Shown one piece after another: positions 9,293-18,796 of a stretch of 64,000 nt of DNA (position 1 is its first letter; the number at the start of each line of letters is the position of its first letter). Location: positions 62,001 through 126,000 of the forward strand of contig NZ_LRAC01000163.1 of NCBI RefSeq assembly GCF_001517085.1, read 5' to 3'. The position numbers and the translations under genes are program-made. This stretch comes from Paenibacillus sp. DMB5 (GTDB taxonomy: Bacteria; Bacillota; Bacilli; Paenibacillales; Paenibacillaceae). The notes below the pieces were generated by a model. That model saw only the letters and a program-made list of their open reading frames with translations, was not told where the DNA came from and did not search any database.

Positions 9293-10033
9293 TTACCGGC
9301 CGCTGCCGCTAATATATTTTCCAATAATTTCATGACCATCAGGCGTTACGGTGTACATATAAACCGGGCGTCCTACCGCACCATAGCCGATCTCCATGCC
9401 GAGAACCCCGGCGTCCTTGAGAAAAGCCAGATACTTGCGGACTGAAATCCGGGAAATGGGAGCTCCTGCGGTAATTTCCTCAGTGGAGAACACGGGATTG
9501 TCCAGCTGCCGGATAATGCTCCAGATGCTTGCCAGCGTTCCCTCGGACAGCCCTTTGGGCAACGGTAAAGCTGCACCCTTCTCCTCTTCCGTTCCGCTAT
9601 GAGGCCGCAGCAGCTTGTCGAGCTGTTCCTGGCTGAGCGGCTCCTCCTGCTTCATCAGGGCGAAGTAATCCTCTTTGTATGCTGTCAGCGCCGCCTGAAA
9701 CCGGGCGAATTCGAACGGCTTGATCAGGTAATCAACGGCTCCCAGCTGCAGCGCTTTGCGGATGCTGGCATTGTCGCTGGCAGCTGAGATGATAATAATG
9801 TCGGCTGTGCTCCCCTGCTCACGCAGGGAGGACAGCAGCTGCAAGCCGTTCGTCCCGGGCATATAGATGTCCAATAGCACGAGATCAATCTCCTGCTCGG
9901 CAAGCACTCTGGCAGCCTCAACGCCCGAGGTAACCCAGCCCGCGCACTCAAAACCCTCGACCTGCTCCAGATAATGGCGGTTGAATTTGGCTACCATCGG
10001 GTCATCCTCAACAATCAGCACTCTAATGTTCAT
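9293..10033 (-). CDS. CitB/DcuR-family response regulator
   Basis: A 246-residue cytoplasmic DNA-binding regulator. The receiver domain (1-120) has acidic pocket EDD (9-11), phospho-acceptor Asp55 in LVLLDIYMPG and the switch Lys in YLIKPFEF. A linker leads to a winged-helix output domain (about 165-240), containing ISRISVRKYLAFLKDAGVLG, typical of CitT/DcuR regulators. Its start overlaps the kinase stop by 4 bases (ATGA), so it is translationally coupled to the kinase. CitA/DcuS-type pairs usually sense di- or tricarboxylates and induce a transporter; here the adjacent transporter is an MFS protein. The ligand is inferred only. Confidence 0.88.
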   Translation of the reverse strand: MNIRVLIVEDDPMVAKFNRHYLEQVEGFECAGWVTSGVEAARVLAEQEIDLVLLDIYMPGTNGLQLLSSLREQGSTADIIIISAASDNASIRKALQLGAVDYLIKPFEFARFQAALTAYKEDYFALMKQEEPLSQEQLDKLLRPHSGTEEEKGAALPLPKGLSEGTLASIWSIIRQLDNPVFSTEEITAGAPISRISVRKYLAFLKDAGVLGMEIGYGAVGRPVYMYTVTPDGHEIIGKYISGSGR

Positions 10034-11648
10034 ATGCTCTCCTCATCCTTTACAGCATACGGCACTTCTACGGCAAAAGTAGTTCCCGTCCCGTTTGTTC
10101 CATCCACACCCCGGGAAAGGACTTCAAGCCTGCCTCCGAGCTTCTCTACGCTTTTGCGCACCAGATAAAGACCGAATCCGCGGCCTTCCCCTTTAGTGGA
10201 GAACCCCTGCACATAAACCTGCTGCTGCAGCTGGTCCGGAATTCCCGGCCCGCTGTCTTGTACAGTACAGCTAAGAATCCCGCTTTCATAGGTAAAAGCG
10301 AGCTCAATTGCCCTGACCGCCTGCCCTTCCAGCGCATCCATTGCATTGTCCAGCAGGTTGCCGGCAATGGTAATCAGCTCGTGAATGGTCTGCGGATCAG
10401 CAGCTTCCGGTAAATAGCTGTCTGCAGACAGCGCAAGCTCTGTTCCGGCCTCCCTCGCCCTGCTGAGCTTGCCCAGCAGAAACCCGGCCATCACCGGGTC
10501 TTTAATCTGGCGTGTAATGGAACCGATCTCGTTCTGGTAATTGCTGACTGTTCCCGAAATATACTGCTCAAGCTCCTCATAGAGGCCCATATGCGTCATG
10601 CCCATGATGACATGCAGCTTATTCATAAACTCATGCGCGCCTGCCCGGAGCGCATCTGCATATACGGAGATGCCGGATAAGCGTTCCGCCAGCACAATCA
10701 GCTCGGTTTTGTCACGGAAGGTGGCAATCGCCCCGGCAATTTCACCGTTCACCCGGATCGGCACCCGGCTGACCAGCAATGTGATACCGTTAAGCTCCAG
10801 CTCCTGATCCTGCCAGGCCTCACCGCTTGCCAGCACCTGCTCCAGTCTGAGCTCCGGCCAGTACGCGCTGATCTTCCGGGTGTTGCCGTTGCCGGCAATA
10901 CGGCTTTAGCCAGAAGCCGTTCAGCCTCTACATTGACCATGGTGATAATACCCTTATCGTCCACTGCAATAATGCCTTCGCGAATGGATTGCAGCATGGC
11001 GCTGCGCTCCTGCAGCAGCTGCGAAATATCGGCAGGCTCCATGCCGAAGATCATACGCTTAATCTTCAGGCCGAGTATTACAGCCCCGCCGGCCCCGAGA
11101 GCCGCACCGGACAGCAGGATGGCAACCAGGGTCCATTCATTTTGCCTGACCAGCTTCTGCACCCGCTCCATCGACAGTCCCACAACAACAACGCCTGCCT
11201 GATGGCCTCTGTTCGTATACACTGGAACAAAGGCGCGTAAGGAGCGCCCGAGCATGCCTTGTCCCTCCGAGATGCTCTCCCCGCCGCGCAGGGCTGCCTG
11301 CTGGCCGCCACCGACGAACGGTTTGCCGATTAGCGAAGCATCAGGATGTGAATAACGGATACTGTTCATATCAATGACAACTACAAACATAATATCATTG
11401 CGCCGGGTTATTTTGGAGGTATAGGCCTGGATTTCCCTGCTGTCTCCTGTGCTCAGGCCCTCCGAGATCAGCGGAATCAGGGCAATGGTGCGGGCAATTG
11501 CATACGCCTTGTCCTCCAGTGCATGCCGGGTCTGCGGGATAATCTGATTTCTGAAAATAAAATAAAGCATCAGCAGCACCACCAGCACCACCGCTGATAC
11601 CATCACAGCAACCTTAGTTCTTAAACCGATTCTTTTTCTTCTCGCCAT
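10030..11648 (-). pseudogene. CitA/DcuS-family sensor histidine kinase, frameshifted
   Basis: The gene is split into two overlapping frames: 11648-10749 and 10836-10030. Part one has an N-terminal membrane helix (residues 13-30), an extracytoplasmic PAS/CACHE-like sensor, a second helix and the start of a cytoplasmic PAS ending NVEAERLLAKA. Part two resumes in another frame, through AYWPELRLEQVLASGEAW, to HEFMNKLHVIMGMTHMGLYE (the phospho-acceptor His region of this family) and the ATPase boxes NLLDNAMDALEG, DSGPGIP and GFGLYLVRKSVEKLGG. The total is 1619 bases; one added base near 10895-10903 gives exactly 540 codons. It may be a sequencing error rather than a dead gene. It couples to the response regulator by a 4-base overlap. 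Confidence 0.85.
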
Positions 11649-11683
11649 TTATGATAAGTCCTCTCCGGCATGTCCTGCTCCCA

Positions 11684-12895
11684 TTATGACATATCGCCGG
11701 CCTCCCTGCGGTGAAGCCTGCGGCGGAGTACAAGCCAGCTGCCCAGGGGAGCTGTGCCAAGCGCCAGCAACAGAACAATAATAACCTGCGTTGAGCGGCT
11801 GACTGACAGCACACCGATAAACACCAGGATACCCAGGAGCCGCCCGCTCATCAGGCTAAGCTCCCGGAGTACCACCCATTCTACCCGTTTACTCACACTT
11901 TCTGCCGTTTCGCCCATCAGGTCAAAGCTGATTGAAGTCATCGGCAGCATGTATAACGGAATAAACAGTGAAGTTCCGATCCCCATGAGCAGCAGCGTAC
12001 CGTAGCTGAGCTTCCAGAGCAGCGGCACGATCACCGCCACCAGCAGGATTCCGCCTGCAAGCATGCCTGCGGAGCGGAATCGGGGCCTGAACCATTTACC
12101 GGCCGCATAATAGCTGACCAGGGAGACCGAGGAAGTGATCAGCGCGAATTGCCCGAGCTTGCTCTCTGTCTGCGCTGCAATGTAAACCAGCAGACCGATG
12201 AGGAAGGAGAAGACACCTTCCCGTATGCCCTGAAACACCAGTGCGCCGGCAACAGGCCGCCATGCGCTGCCGCTCCGCCTCAGCTCTCTCCACGGCTCCA
12301 GCCACAGATAAGCTCCTTCGCTTTTTCGCTTCTTCAGAAAGAAACTCAGCACAGCTGCAGCCGCGTAGATACAGAGCGATACGATGAACACCACCCGGTA
12401 TCCGCGCTGCCCCTGGAGCCTTGAGATCAGCCAGCCAGACAGAAACGGGCCGACAATACCGGTCAGTGAACCAAGCAGTCCCATCCAGCCGTTGTAATAA
12501 TCACGGTTCTGTGCATCCGTTATTTCGAAATAGATGATATTATAGGACAGCCAGAATAAACCGATGGCTACGCCAAGCGTCAAGCCCAGCGGCCAAATGT
12601 AGCTTGAGGCAGCTTTCCCGGTCCACAGCACCAGCAAATAAAAAATGCCCGAAACGGTAATTCCCAGCCGCAGGGCATTCATTTTATTATGTTCCTTGAC
12701 CCATTTACCGGCCAGCCAGAAGCTGAGGCCCACCGCCACCTGCTGGCTGAACGCAAACCAGCCGATCATGCCATAATCCTGACGGGCTTTCCATAAATAC
12801 ACATTCAAAAAAGTACCCGCCAGCACACTGGCCAGCAAATTTAATCCGTTCACCGCAAGCAGCAGAGCCGCCTGGTTTTCTGGTGTTTTTTTCAA
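11684..12895 (-). CDS. MFS transporter
   Basis: A 403-residue, roughly 12-helix major facilitator protein with a central cytoplasmic loop near the basic stretch SFFLKKRKSEG. I take the TTG at 12895 as start because AGGAGG lies 8 bases upstream; upstream in-frame codons have no ribosome site and add a hydrophilic, non-family N-terminus. It lies 36 bases ahead of the sensor kinase on the same strand, so transporter, kinase and regulator may share one transcript. That context hints at uptake or export of the ligand sensed by the kinase. The substrate is not identifiable. Confidence 0.8.
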   Translation of the reverse strand: MKKTPENQAALLLAVNGLNLLASVLAGTFLNVYLWKARQDYGMIGWFAFSQQVAVGLSFWLAGKWVKEHNKMNALRLGITVSGIFYLLVLWTGKAASSYIWPLGLTLGVAIGLFWLSYNIIYFEITDAQNRDYYNGWMGLLGSLTGIVGPFLSGWLISRLQGQRGYRVVFIVSLCIYAAAAVLSFFLKKRKSEGAYLWLEPWRELRRSGSAWRPVAGALVFQGIREGVFSFLIGLLVYIAAQTESKLGQFALITSSVSLVSYYAAGKWFRPRFRSAGMLAGGILLVAVIVPLLWKLSYGTLLLMGIGTSLFIPLYMLPMTSISFDLMGETAESVSKRVEWVVLRELSLMSGRLLGILVFIGVLSVSRSTQVIIVLLLALGTAPLGSWLVLRRRLHRREAGDMS

Positions 12896-12981
12896 TGTAA
12901 CGCCCTCCTGCCATCTGTCTGGACTGGACAACCAATCCGGTTTAGCTTGTCCGGCAGAAGGACGGATTATAAACATTTAAG

Positions 12982-13521
12982 TTATTTTCCGCTGCTCAGA
13001 TTACGCACAAACTGAATACGGTCTTCCTGGGCAAGACTTTGCTGCACATGGAAGCAGGAAGGACAGACGTACAGATTCAGCGAGAACGGTGCCTTGAGTA
13101 CAGGACCGGCCAGCGCTTCGGAAGCTGATGGCTCAAACTGGTCTACCGGCTGCTTGCCGGCCAGCACCAGCAGCTCGTGGCACTGCGGGCATTCCGGCGC
13201 CTCAAGCTGAGCCGCCAGAACCGCAGCTACGCTCTGCTCATATTGCTGAAGGTCATACTCTTCGCCAAACTGGCTAAGCGTATTATAGATCGGTACTACG
13301 CTTTCTTTATCATCATCGTCCCACAAATTATCGTTACTGATCTCGTCCGTTTCCGCATCTTCCACGGCTTCCGGCTCTTCATCCTCAAGATCATCCACGC
13401 CTACGGTAATCGTACGGTAGCCGCTAAGCTCATTGTTACAGTGGGGGCACGTCTCTTCAGGCCCGAATTCCTCATCCCACACAATTTCAGTATGGCACCA
13501 CGGGCATACAGTTGTTTCCAT
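12982..13521 (-). CDS. Double zinc-ribbon hypothetical protein
   Basis: Not a family I can name. The 179-residue acidic protein has two CxxC pairs at the N-terminus (Cys6/Cys9 and Cys25/Cys28: CPWC, CPHC) and two near the C-terminus (CPQC, CPSC). These make two likely zinc ribbons flanking a strongly acidic central segment (about residues 45-75). There is no signal or membrane helix. GAAGGAGA is correctly spaced before the ATG at 13521. It is the last gene of the run mutS2 - DUF350 - 26-aa protein - zinc ribbon. It might act as an adaptor or in nucleic-acid binding; function unknown. Confidence 0.75.
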   Translation of the reverse strand: METTVCPWCHTEIVWDEEFGPEETCPHCNNELSGYRTITVGVDDLEDEEPEAVEDAETDEISNDNLWDDDDKESVVPIYNTLSQFGEEYDLQQYEQSVAAVLAAQLEAPECPQCHELLVLAGKQPVDQFEPSASEALAGPVLKAPFSLNLYVCPSCFHVQQSLAQEDRIQFVRNLSSGK

Positions 13522-13555
13522 TGTTTCTGTCTCCTTCTTACCTCACATATAAAAT

Positions 13556-13636
13556 TCAGTTAATCACCAGATATAAAATACCTGCTGCCAAAAAAGCTAC
13601 GGCGGAGATAAACAGCACCCGGATCAGAATTTTCAT
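13556..13636 (-). CDS. 26-residue single-helix membrane peptide
   Basis: This small ORF runs MKILIRVLFISAVAFLAAGI and then LYLVIN before TGA. It is almost entirely one hydrophobic helix with a short basic N-terminus (Lys2, Arg6), so it should insert with its N-terminus inside. TAGGAG at 13645-13650 is 8 bases upstream of the ATG. It sits 16 bases after the DUF350 stop and about 35 bases before the zinc-ribbon start, all on one strand, which supports real translation. It may be a small partner of the DUF350 membrane protein. Function unknown. Confidence 0.6.
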   Translation of the reverse strand: MKILIRVLFISAVAFLAAGILYLVIN

Positions 13637-13652
13637 CAGTTCTACTCCTAAG

Positions 13653-14072
13653 TCAGGATATCGCGGCGCCAATCACGTAGGACAGCGAGACCGAGATCAG
13701 CAGTGCTGTGAACCCGACAGCCCTGTTATCCGCGGCAATTTCATCATCAATCGAAAAAACGGGGGTGAGAAATTCAAACAGGAAATAGGCGAGCAGCAGC
13801 AGTAAAAATCCGACCAGCGACCATTTCATCGTCTCATAAATCGAGGCTCCCGCCTGAATGCTGAAGCGCAGAATGTTACAGATTCCGAAAATTTTGCCGC
13901 CGGTAGCCATTGCCACCGCCAGATTCCCCTTGCGGATTTCCTCCCAGCAGTTATACTTGGTCACCATTTCGAAGAAGGACAGGAAGATTACCAGACCCAG
14001 AATGGCTACAGTGAAATAGCCGAGCAATGCGCCCAGCGGATGATCCAGCAAAAGATCAATATTTCCTTGCAT
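13653..14072 (-). CDS. DUF350 (YjfL-type) membrane protein
   Basis: A 139-residue protein with four predicted helices (about 15-38, 50-70, 82-102 and 118-138). It has the DUF350 pattern of two related two-helix halves: VAMATGGKIFGICNILRFSI in the first, and ADNRAVGFTALLISVSLSYV in the second. It follows mutS2 with a 29-base gap and has GAGGGG before its ATG. Its biochemical role is not established. It is probably co-transcribed with the 26-residue membrane peptide and the zinc-ribbon protein. Confidence 0.82.
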   Translation of the reverse strand: MQGNIDLLLDHPLGALLGYFTVAILGLVIFLSFFEMVTKYNCWEEIRKGNLAVAMATGGKIFGICNILRFSIQAGASIYETMKWSLVGFLLLLLAYFLFEFLTPVFSIDDEIAADNRAVGFTALLISVSLSYVIGAAIS

Positions 14073-14101
14073 AATTCCCCTCTTTCTGCCGTGCTTCCCC
14101 G

Positions 14102-16464
14102 CTACTCAAGCTCAGCCACGGTTACACCCGCGCCGCCTTCGTTGTAATTTCCAAGCCGGTAGCTTTTGACATGTCTATGTTTACGCAGATACTCCTGGAT
14201 TCCTGTCCGCAATACGCCGGTTCCCTTGCCGTGGATAATATAAATCTGTCCCAGATTACCCAGGAACGCTTCATCAATAAAACGGTCCGTTTCCATGATC
14301 GCTTCCTCAAGGTTGGCTCCGCGCAGATCCAGCTCGCTGCGGACATTCTCATCACGGGTACGCTTGACCGTCGTTGCCCGGCGCAGTGCAGGCGCAGGCT
14401 GATCCGGAGCGGATGCCAAAAACTCGAGATCGCTCACATTGACCTTCATTTTCATAATGCCGAACTGCACAACCGCCTCTTTGGTTCCGCTCAGCTCCAC
14501 GATGTAACCCTTCTGGTTCACGCTCGGCAGCTTCACCTCATCGCCCGGCTGCAGCTGGCGCGGTGCTTTTGCAGCGCGGGACACTGCTTTTTTGCGCGGT
14601 GCCGGCTCTGCTTCATCCAGGCGGCGGCGCGCTTCAATCAGCTTGTGCTCCTTGACGGACGCTCCTTCCTCCATAGCCAGGCGGCGCAGATCGCTGATAA
14701 TTTCCTCGGCTTCCTTCCGCGCCTTGTCGAGAATCGCGCTGGCATCCTTCTCTGCCTTTTCCAGCCGCTTGTCGCGCTGGCTTTCCAGCTTCTCCAGCTC
14801 AAGCTGCTGCCGCTTGCGGAATTCCTCCGCTTCCCGGCGGATCACCTCAGCCCGCTCACGCTCCTGCTCCGCGGTAAGCCGGTTCTCCTCCAGGGATGCA
14901 ATCATATGCTCAACGCGCAGATCCTCTTCCTTCACTTCACCGCGTGCATGCTCCAGAATGGCGCCAGGCAGACCCAGCCGTTCCGCAATCGCAAAAGCGT
15001 TGCTTCGTCCAGGCACACCGATCAGCAGGCGGTAAGTCGGGCTCAAAGTCTGCACATCGAATTCCATGCTGGCATTAATGACACCTTTGCGTTCATAGGC
15101 GTAAGCCTTGAGCTCGCTATAGTGCGTTGTCGCTATCATCCGGCATTCGGTACGGTGGATATGCTCCAGAATGGCGATGGCCAGTGCCGAGCCTTCCGCC
15201 GGGTCTGTTCCGGCACCTACCTCATCCAGCAGAATAAGGCTCTTCGGAGTCATCCGCTTCAAAATGGAGATAATATTGGTCATATGGCTTGAGAAGGTAC
15301 TCAGGCTCTGCTCAATACTCTGCTCATCCCCGATGTCCGCATAAATAGCATCGAATACGCACATCTGGCTGCCTTCCTCCGCCGGAATGAACAAGCCGGA
15401 CATGGACATCAGGCTGAGCAGCCCCACTGTCTTCAGCGTAACCGTCTTACCGCCGGTATTCGGACCGGTCACGATAATCGAGCTGTACTGGTTGCCCAGC
15501 TCGGCGTCAAGCGGTACTACAAGCTCCGCCGGAATCAGCGGATGGCGGCCCTTGCGCAGCTTGAGGTAACCGCGGTCATTCATCCGCGGCTGGGTTGCCT
15601 TCATTTCCCTGGCAATCCGGGCCTTGGCAAAGATGAAATCCAGCTGGCCCAGAATATCGACATCGTAAGCCATCTCCTCAGCAATACCGCCGACCAGGTC
15701 GTCAGCCGGTGGAGGATGATTTCAATTTCACGCTCCTCGCGCAGCCTGGTTTCCCGCAGCTTATTGTTCATCGCTACAATTGATTCCGGCTCAATAAACA
15801 GCGTAGCTCCTGAACCTGACTGGTCATGCACAATCCCGCCAAAGTGCGAGCGGTATTCCGCCTTGACCGGAATGACAAACCGGTCACCGCGGATGGTCAC
15901 AAGCTGGTCCTGGAGCATCTTGGCTACAGAGGACGAGCGGATCATCGAATCAAGCTTCTCCCGGATCCGCGCTTCTCCGCCCCGCAGCTCCCGGCGGATA
16001 TTAGCCAGCTCCGGACTTGCCGAATCAAGTACATTCGCGTCCTCGTCGATGCAGGCGCGGATGGCATCCTCGACATGCTTCTGCTCGGAGAGCAGATCAC
16101 TTAAGGCATACAGCATATCGATCTTCTCATCCTCATGCATGGCCGCAAGGAACCGCTTGACTCTGCGCGCCCCGCCAATGGTGTTGCCTACGGAGAGCAG
16201 CTCGGACGTTCCGAGCATCCCACCAATTGATGCGCGCTTCAGCGCAGGCCGGATATCGCTTACTCCCCCGAAGGAAGGGATCCCTTTGAGCCGGTCTACA
16301 TTGACCGCTTCGTCCGTGGCCTGAAGCAGCCTTTTCACCCCTTCAAAGTCACCGGAAGGCTTCAGCTCCTCTGCGGCAAGCCTCCCCATCGGGGTCTGCG
16401 TATATTGCATCAATTTATTTAAAATCTTGCGATATTCAAGCGTATGCAAAATTTTGTCGTCCAA
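14102..16464 (-). pseudogene. mutS2: MutS2 endonuclease/ATPase, frameshifted
   Basis: MutS2 resolves collided ribosomes and suppresses homologous recombination in Firmicutes. Two frames cover the gene: 16464-15601 (TTG start, MutS core and clamp, through REEREIEIILHRLT) and 15673-14102. The second frame has Walker A TGPNTGGKTVTLKT, Walker B ILLDEVGAGTDPAEG, the KOW-like segment PGDEVKLPSVNQKGYI and the C-terminal Smr nuclease domain beginning SELDLRGANLEEAI. Reading across the break needs one extra base near 15699-15705, giving DLVGGIAEEMAYDVDIL. The corrected length of 788 codons agrees with the roughly 785 residues of B. subtilis MutS2. The high conservation on both sides makes sequencing error plausible. 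Confidence 0.9.
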
Positions 16465-16605
16465 TTACAGTCACAGCTCCCTTCATAGATGTTTACATTA
16501 TACCTAATTCGGCCCATTTACGCTATTTGGGCATAGAAAAGCCGGCCTAAGGCCACAATAACAACTGCACATATCCTTATGCGAAGGCCAAAGGAGGTTT
16601 TTCCA

Positions 16606-16953
16606 GTGAGATTTTTAGGTCATGTAGTCCGTTTCATTGTAGCAGCCCTTGTACTGCTTGTTGTCGGCTGGATTGTACCGCAGTTTACAGTCGGCGGGTT
16701 CTGGAGCGCACTGATTCTGGCTCTGGTGATTGCACTGCTCGGCTGGGTGGTTGAAGGAATCTTCGGCAAAAAAGCAACCCCGTTCGGACGCGGTATTGTC
16801 GGCTTTCTGGTCAGCGCTCTGGTCATCTGGATCGCCCAGTTTGTCGTAAGCGGAGTCAGTGTAACCATTCTTGGCGCCCTGCTGGCGGCACTGGTCATCG
16901 GGATCATAGATCTGTTCCTGCCGGTGTCCACACCGTTTGAAGCCGGTAAATAA
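16606..16953 (+). CDS. YvlD-like four-helix membrane protein (phage-holin-IV family)
   Basis: A 115-residue protein that is nearly all membrane: helices at about 5-22, 26-45, 58-80 and 85-108, joined by short charged loops (EGIFGKKATPFGRG). This is the pattern of Pfam 'mycobacterial 4 TMS phage holin' proteins such as B. subtilis YvlD. It is a chromosomal envelope protein, not evidence of phage. AAGGAGG at 16591-16597 is 8 bases before the GTG at 16606, which I prefer to the upstream ATG at 16579. It is monocistronic, transcribed away from mutS2. Confidence 0.72.
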   Translation: MRFLGHVVRFIVAALVLLVVGWIVPQFTVGGFWSALILALVIALLGWVVEGIFGKKATPFGRGIVGFLVSALVIWIAQFVVSGVSVTILGALLAALVIGIIDLFLPVSTPFEAGK

Positions 16954-16976
16954 TCCCCTGCTGCAAGCAGACAACG

Positions 16977-17016
16977 AAACCCCCTTTCTCCGGCTCTATC
17001 CGGAAACAGGGGGTTT
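16977..17016. terminator. Bidirectional terminator
   Basis: AAACCCCC (16977-16984) pairs with GGGGGTTT (17009-17016), with an inner TCCGG/CCGGA stem. It separates the convergent YvlD-like (+) and GGDEF (-) genes. Confidence 0.8.
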
Positions 17017-17029
17017 ATTGTGAATCCTC

Positions 17030-18127
17030 TCAGGCATATACAGTTTCTTCCTTATGTGAATGGGAGGCGGTCACAACAGCATTTTTACCGCCGTGTTTGG
17101 CAGCGTAGAGAGCGTTATCCGTTTTGCGGAACAGCAGCTCTTTGCCGTCGCCAAGCTGATAATCGCATAATCCGATACTGACCGTAATCGGCTTCCCGCC
17201 GGCATATGAATGCTCCATCCGGCCGATTGCCAGCCGCAGCTCCTCAGCAGCCGCATAGGCTTCGTGAACATTTTTGTCGGTAAAAATAACCGCGAACTCC
17301 TCCCCGCCGTATCTGGCAGCAAAATCGTTCAGTCCAATCATTGCCCTCACCTGGCCCGCTACTTCTTTGAGCACAAGATCGCCGACCCAGTGGCCGTAAG
17401 TGTCATTTACACGTTTGAAATTATCGATATCAAACAGGGCAAGCTGCAGATGCAGGCCGTTGCTTTCACACTGCTCCAGCAGCGAATCCAGATATTCATG
17501 GAAGGTTTTATGATTATAAAGGCCGGTCAGCGCATCAATTTTGAGCAGTTTATCCGAAATTGCCCGCTCTACCATCAGCTCCTGCTCCGACTTGGTCAGC
17601 TGCTCCAGATGGTCCCGGACCTCACGCGCGCGGATGATTGCCATGCGGGACATGACCACAAACACAATAAACACACATTCCACCATAAAAAACTCCAGCA
17701 TCGGCTTATCCAGCATTGTGCGCTCCAGCCCGAAATAAACGCCAGCATAAAAAACAACACTGAACAGACCCAGATAATGCAGCAGCTTCCGGTCAAAGTA
17801 AATCAGCGATATCATAATCGGCATCATCAGGGTCATCTGTGCCCCGTCCACAAACGGCTCGAGGACAAAATACATTAAATAGGAAACAATGAAGCCGCAG
17901 CCGACTACAGCCTGCTTCTGATACAGAACGGCAGTGCGTAGCCACATTTCTGCCAGAATCATCGCGATAACAATCATAATGTTGCAGGCAACGAATAAAT
18001 GCCCTTTACCCGGCAGAATAGCCGATTTTACCTCAGGCATGTGGGTGGAGAGCACAAAAATAAACTGGGCTGCCAGCATCAACAGGACAAGCACCCAGTA
18101 CCCGTTTAATATTCTGCGGTGCCACAT
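17030..18127 (-). CDS. Membrane GGDEF diguanylate cyclase
   Basis: The product makes cyclic di-GMP from two GTP. The N-terminal 175 residues hold about six hydrophobic helices (a 5TM/7TM-like input module). A short coiled coil follows (EVRDHLEQLTKSEQELMVE), then a GGDEF domain from about residue 205. The active-site loop is RYGGEEFAVIF and the metal site is LALFDIDNFKRVNDTYGHWVGD. The inhibitory I-site RxxD expected five residues before the loop is replaced by GLND, so product feedback is probably weak. There is no EAL or PAS domain. The gene is alone on its transcript, and the signal sensed is unknown. Confidence 0.88.
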   Translation of the reverse strand: MWHRRILNGYWVLVLLMLAAQFIFVLSTHMPEVKSAILPGKGHLFVACNIMIVIAMILAEMWLRTAVLYQKQAVVGCGFIVSYLMYFVLEPFVDGAQMTLMMPIMISLIYFDRKLLHYLGLFSVVFYAGVYFGLERTMLDKPMLEFFMVECVFIVFVVMSRMAIIRAREVRDHLEQLTKSEQELMVERAISDKLLKIDALTGLYNHKTFHEYLDSLLEQCESNGLHLQLALFDIDNFKRVNDTYGHWVGDLVLKEVAGQVRAMIGLNDFAARYGGEEFAVIFTDKNVHEAYAAAEELRLAIGRMEHSYAGGKPITVSIGLCDYQLGDGKELLFRKTDNALYAAKHGGKNAVVTASHSHKEETVYA

Positions 18128-18353
18128 CTCCGCATTTTGTTGATCAATTGCTATATTAATGTAGATCCCCTACTTTTAACCGATATATAATAGCTTTTAT
18201 TATAATGAATTTGAATTATCTTTGCATCATTTATTTGCATGATTCGACAAACAACGACGTTCTCTACTGTCCGGTATTTTTTCAAGGTTTATGAAAGACT
18301 TCCAGCGAAAAGTAAGCTATGATATTGGGGAAATATACCTGAGGAGGATGTCC

Positions 18354-18737
18354 ATGATCAAAAAGCCGGCCTTATTGCTGTCGATTCTCTGCCTGATCCT
18401 TCTGTCTGCCTGCGGCAGCGGGAAGGAGAATTCCTCCATTTCAGGCGGATCATCTGAAAACGCTATCGCGGCGGAAGATGAGCTCACGATTACAGCAACG
18501 AACTACAGCTTTGACCAGGAAGAATATCATCTGAAAAAGGGCGTGCCGGTAAAAATCATTTTTAAAAATGAAAGCGGCAACCACGGCATTCTTGTACCTG
18601 AGCTTGAACTGAGATTAGACGCCAAAACCTCCTCGCAGGTAATCATTCCTGAGGAAGCGGGAACATATGAAATGACCTGTGCCATTATGTGCGGCTCCGG
18701 CCACAGCGCCATGAGCGCCAGGGTAATAGTGGAGTAA
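18354..18737 (+). CDS. CuA-like cupredoxin lipoprotein
   Basis: A 127-residue secreted lipoprotein. The start is ATG 18354, 6 bases after GAGGAGG; the ATG at 18348 abuts the ribosome site. The signal peptide ends at lipobox LLSAC (Cys20), followed by a Ser/Gly linker. The rest is a cupredoxin fold with an early ligand in NESGNHGIL and the end motif CAIMCGSGHSAMSA. The spacing C-x3-C-x3-H-x2-M is that of the dinuclear CuA centre of cytochrome oxidase subunit II. No oxidase genes are nearby. It could carry electrons or copper at the outer membrane face; the exact role is inferred. Confidence 0.82.
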   Translation: MIKKPALLLSILCLILLSACGSGKENSSISGGSSENAIAAEDELTITATNYSFDQEEYHLKKGVPVKIIFKNESGNHGILVPELELRLDAKTSSQVIIPEEAGTYEMTCAIMCGSGHSAMSARVIVE

Positions 18738-18740
18738 TGC

Positions 18741-18783
18741 ACAAAAACGGATGCTGCCCATAGTGGTCAGCATCCGTTTTGTC
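18741..18783. terminator. Bidirectional terminator
   Basis: ACAAAAACGGATGCTG and CAGCATCCGTTTTGT form a long stem between the convergent cupredoxin (+) and ZapA-fusion (-) genes. Confidence 0.82.
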
Positions 18784-18796
18784 ATGCATCCGCCAT

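Noticed and set aside
14171..15292. Open frame of 373 codons opposite mutS2
   Set aside because: It is antisense to conserved ATPase and Smr domains and has no ribosome site.
16606..16953. Prophage holin
   Set aside because: The four-helix protein belongs to a chromosomal YvlD-like group, and no lysin, tail or integrase genes are nearby.
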